Shown: piece by piece, positions 61,975 through 64,000 of the stretch
Numbering within the stretch: position 1 is the first letter of the stretch
Layout: every line of letters starts with the position of its first letter
Assembly: GCF_001278845.1 (NCBI RefSeq)
Contig: NZ_CP012590.1
Location: 2,170,001 to 2,234,000 of the forward strand
Length of the DNA: 64,000 bases
Source of the DNA: Actinomyces sp. oral taxon 414
GTDB lineage: Bacteria > Actinomycetota > Actinomycetes > Actinomycetales > Actinomycetaceae
Reading direction: 5' to 3'
Notes under the pieces: generated by a model
What the model saw: only the letters and a program-made list of their open reading frames with translations
Told to the model about the DNA's origin: nothing
Databases searched by the model: none
Position numbers and translations under genes: made by a program

Positions 61975-62313
61975 CGCCCCCGCCCCGGAGTGTCACAGGA
62001 GCCCCACCCGCCCCACCGCGCCGGCGCCCTGCAACGGCGAACCCGGACGAGGGGCGACGGGGATCACGAGGCGGCGCACCGGGCCGGTTCGGGCACCCCC
62101 GCCCCGGCGATCATCCCGCATGATGAGACGGCGTCTCGCATGTCGTGACGCCGCCGACCCGGAGTTCGTCCGCTACGTCCCTTCACCCTTCACTACGCCC
62201 CCCCTTTCTCGTACAGCGGAGGGTGAAGGGGCGTAACAGACGGAAAAGGGCGTAGCGGAAGATCAGGGAGCGCGGCGGCCGAACGGGAGGACGGGGAGTA
62301 CCACGGCCGATCA
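61975..62313. other. Non-coding region upstream of glgE
   Basis: About 340 bp without a supported gene. A short inverted sequence, CCCTTCACCC / GGGTGAAGGG, flanks the stretch near 62179-62230 and may form a hairpin. Any glgE promoter should lie between here and 62466. Confidence 0.4.
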
Positions 62314-62374
62314 CCGGATACATCGAATCGAATGCAGTTTCCGCCGGTCTCGCGTGCCGTTTCCGCCGGTTTCG
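62314..62374 (-). repeat. REP-like element, copy D (right arm of a 61-bp inverted repeat)
   Basis: Reverse complement of copy C with one mismatch, including two CCGGCGGAAA cores and CTGCATTCGATTCGATGTAT. It lies about 90 bp upstream of glgE, in the opposite orientation to that gene. Confidence 0.75.
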
Positions 62375-62466
62375 GCGAAGAGGAGGCGGGCGGCGCCACG
62401 ACTGCGCCCCCGATCCGGTCCCCGCTTCGACGTGACGCGGGGCGCATCGCCCCGTACCCTGGTCCT

Positions 62467-64000
62467 GTGACGCTCAACACGACCTCCGCCGCCAGTCCCG
62501 ATGCCCCCCAGTCGACCGATCCTTCCGCCAGGTCGGCGCCCCCGTCCCCGCCGCTCCCGGCCCCCTACTCCTCCATCGGGCGCATCCCGGTCACCGAGGT
62601 CTTCCCGGTCGTCGAGGACGGGCGCTGGCCGGCCAAGGCCGTTCCGCGCGAGGTCTTCCCCATCCGCGCCACCGTCTTCCGCGAGGGCCACGACCGCTTC
62701 GGCGCCACCGCCGTCCTCGTGCGCCCCGACGGCACCGACGGCCCCAGCGCCCGCATGGTCGAGATCCTGCCGGGCCTGGACCGCTACGAGGCGCGCCTGG
62801 CCGCCGACGCCCCCGGCGACTGGGGCCTGCGCGTGGAGGGATGGTCGGACCCCTACGGCACCTGGAGCCACGACGCCGGCATCAAGGTCCCCGCGGGCGT
62901 GGACGTCGACCTCATGCTGGAGGAGGGCGCCCGCATTATGGACCGCGCCGCCGCCGTGCCGGGCCGGGAGGAGGCCGACGCCGCCGTCCTGACCGACGCC
63001 GCCGCCGCCCTGCGCGACGAGTCGGCCCCGGCCGCCCAGCGCCTGGGGGCGGGCCTGTCCGAGGATGTCGTCGCCGTCCTGGACCGCCTGCCCCTGCGCG
63101 ACCACGTCTCGCCCAGCGCCACCTACCCCCTCCAGGTCGACCGCACCCGCGCCCTGGCCGGCTCCTGGTACGAGATCTTCCCCCGCTCGCTGGGCTCGAG
63201 CCGCGACGCGGACGGCACCGTGCACGCCGGCACCCTGCGCACCGCCGCGCAGAATCTGGACCGCATCGCCGCCATGGGCTTCGACGTGCTCTACCTCACC
63301 CCCGTCTCGCCCATCGGCACCACCAACCGCAAGGGCCGCAACAATACGCTGGTGGCCCAGCCCGGGGACCCCGGTTCGCCCTACGGCATCGGCTCGGCCG
63401 ACGGCGGGCACGACGCCATCAACCCCGAGCTGGGCGGCGTCGAGGACTTCGTCGCCCTCGTCGCGCGCGCCCGGGAGCTGGGCATGGAAGTGGCCCTGGA
63501 CCTGGCCCTCCAGTGCTCGCCGGACCACCCGTGGGTGACGGAGCACCCCGAGTGGTTCACGATCCTGGCGGACGGATCCATCGCCTACGCGGAGAACCCG
63601 CCCAAGAAGTACCAGGACATCTACCCCCTCAACTTCGACAACGACCCGGAGGGCATCTACGCCGCGATCCTGGACGTCGTGAACACCTGGATCGGCCGGG
63701 GCGTGACCATCTTCCGCGTCGACAACCCCCACACCAAGCCGCTGACCTTCTGGCAGCGGCTCCTGCGCCAGATCCACGCCGAGCACCCGGACGTCCTCTT
63801 CCTCGCGGAGGCCTTCACCCGCCCGGCCATGATGCGCACCCTGGGCGAGATCGGCTTCCACCAGTCCTACACCTACTTCGCGTGGCGCAACACCAAGCAG
63901 GAGCTCATCGACTACATGGTCGAGCTCTCCCAGGACACGGCCCACGTCCTGCGGCCCACCTTCTGGCCCACCACCCACGACATCCTCACGCCCTTCATGA
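62467..64000 (+). CDS. glgE: Maltosyltransferase GlgE (N-terminal part)
   Basis: Open from a GTG at 62467 to the window end, about 511 residues of an expected 650-700. It transfers maltose from maltose-1-phosphate to alpha-1,4-glucan. The N-terminal region has EVFPVVEDGRWPAKAVPREV, typical of GlgE. The GH13 barrel shows YEIFPRSLGSS, LTPVSPIGTTNRKGRNNTL, the nucleophile region FRVDNPHTKP and the acid region LFLAEAFTRPAMM. With glgX 8 kb upstream this indicates a GlgE-type alpha-glucan pathway. The start is preceded by about 40 residues of Pro/Ser-rich sequence that may not be conserved. Confidence 0.93.
   Translation, partial: MTLNTTSAASPDAPQSTDPSARSAPPSPPLPAPYSSIGRIPVTEVFPVVEDGRWPAKAVPREVFPIRATVFREGHDRFGATAVLVRPDGTDGPSARMVEILPGLDRYEARLAADAPGDWGLRVEGWSDPYGTWSHDAGIKVPAGVDVDLMLEEGARIMDRAAAVPGREEADAAVLTDAAAALRDESAPAAQRLGAGLSEDVVAVLDRLPLRDHVSPSATYPLQVDRTRALAGSWYEIFPRSLGSSRDADGTVHAGTLRTAAQNLDRIAAMGFDVLYLTPVSPIGTTNRKGRNNTLVAQPGDPGSPYGIGSADGGHDAINPELGGVEDFVALVARARELGMEVALDLALQCSPDHPWVTEHPEWFTILADGSIAYAENPPKKYQDIYPLNFDNDPEGIYAAILDVVNTWIGRGVTIFRVDNPHTKPLTFWQRLLRQIHAEHPDVLFLAEAFTRPAMMRTLGEIGFHQSYTYFAWRNTKQELIDYMVELSQDTAHVLRPTFWPTTHDILTPFM

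Overview
High-GC (about 70% by eye) chromosomal DNA of an actinobacterium, most likely an Actinomyces-type member of the Actinomycetaceae. Family assignment rests on gene content: the order UPF0182, PDZ/S16 protease, DUF2342 metalloprotease, ThiF-like protein, UvrD2 and NudC matches the conserved actinobacterial block known from Mycobacterium tuberculosis (Rv3193c to Rv3199c). Two DUF6318 lipoproteins and a GlgE/GlgX glucan pathway also fit. Species cannot be decided from the sequence alone.

Layout. 1-11 kb is core: UPF0182 (cut by the window edge), PPA1309-family protein, DUF2342 protein, PDZ-S16 protease, ThiF/cyclodehydratase-like protein, UvrD2, NudC and a cysteine desulfurase. 11-18.6 kb is an accessory island separating the cysteine desulfurase from mnmA. 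It holds two DUF6318 lipoproteins, a secreted protein split by an IS630-family element, a decayed IS5-like element with 18-bp ends, and an ABC exporter with a partial permease duplicate and a 50-residue hydrophobic peptide. 18.6-22 kb is core-like again: mnmA, then a GntR/ABC operon with a clear operator. 22-22.6 kb is packed with repeats, including five 20-bp tandem units. 23-24.4 kb has a two-unit DUF1540 protein and a gene behind a DtxR/IdeR-type iron box.

24.4-50 kb is dominated by one theme: four DUF4132 proteins, plus a tight minus-strand unit running methyltransferase, PstI/BsuBI-type endonuclease, MoxR AAA ATPase, DUF5682-VWA fusion, SWIM zinc-finger protein, DUF4132. The last four correspond to Escherichia coli yehL, yehM+yehP (fused here), yehQ and yehI. 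Coupling to a restriction-modification pair suggests a conflict or stress system and is the strongest candidate for undescribed biology. An AbiE-type toxin-antitoxin locus whose toxin is cut by a MITE, a possible CRISPR relic and several hairpin repeats lie among the DUF4132 genes at 33.5-36.3 kb.

50-64 kb is mostly housekeeping: etfB-etfA, glgX, a second SWIM protein, a HEAT-like protein coupled to rnz, trpS, a decayed IS481 element inside a 61-bp inverted repeat pair, and the start of glgE, cut by the window end. I recognised no rRNA or tRNA gene.
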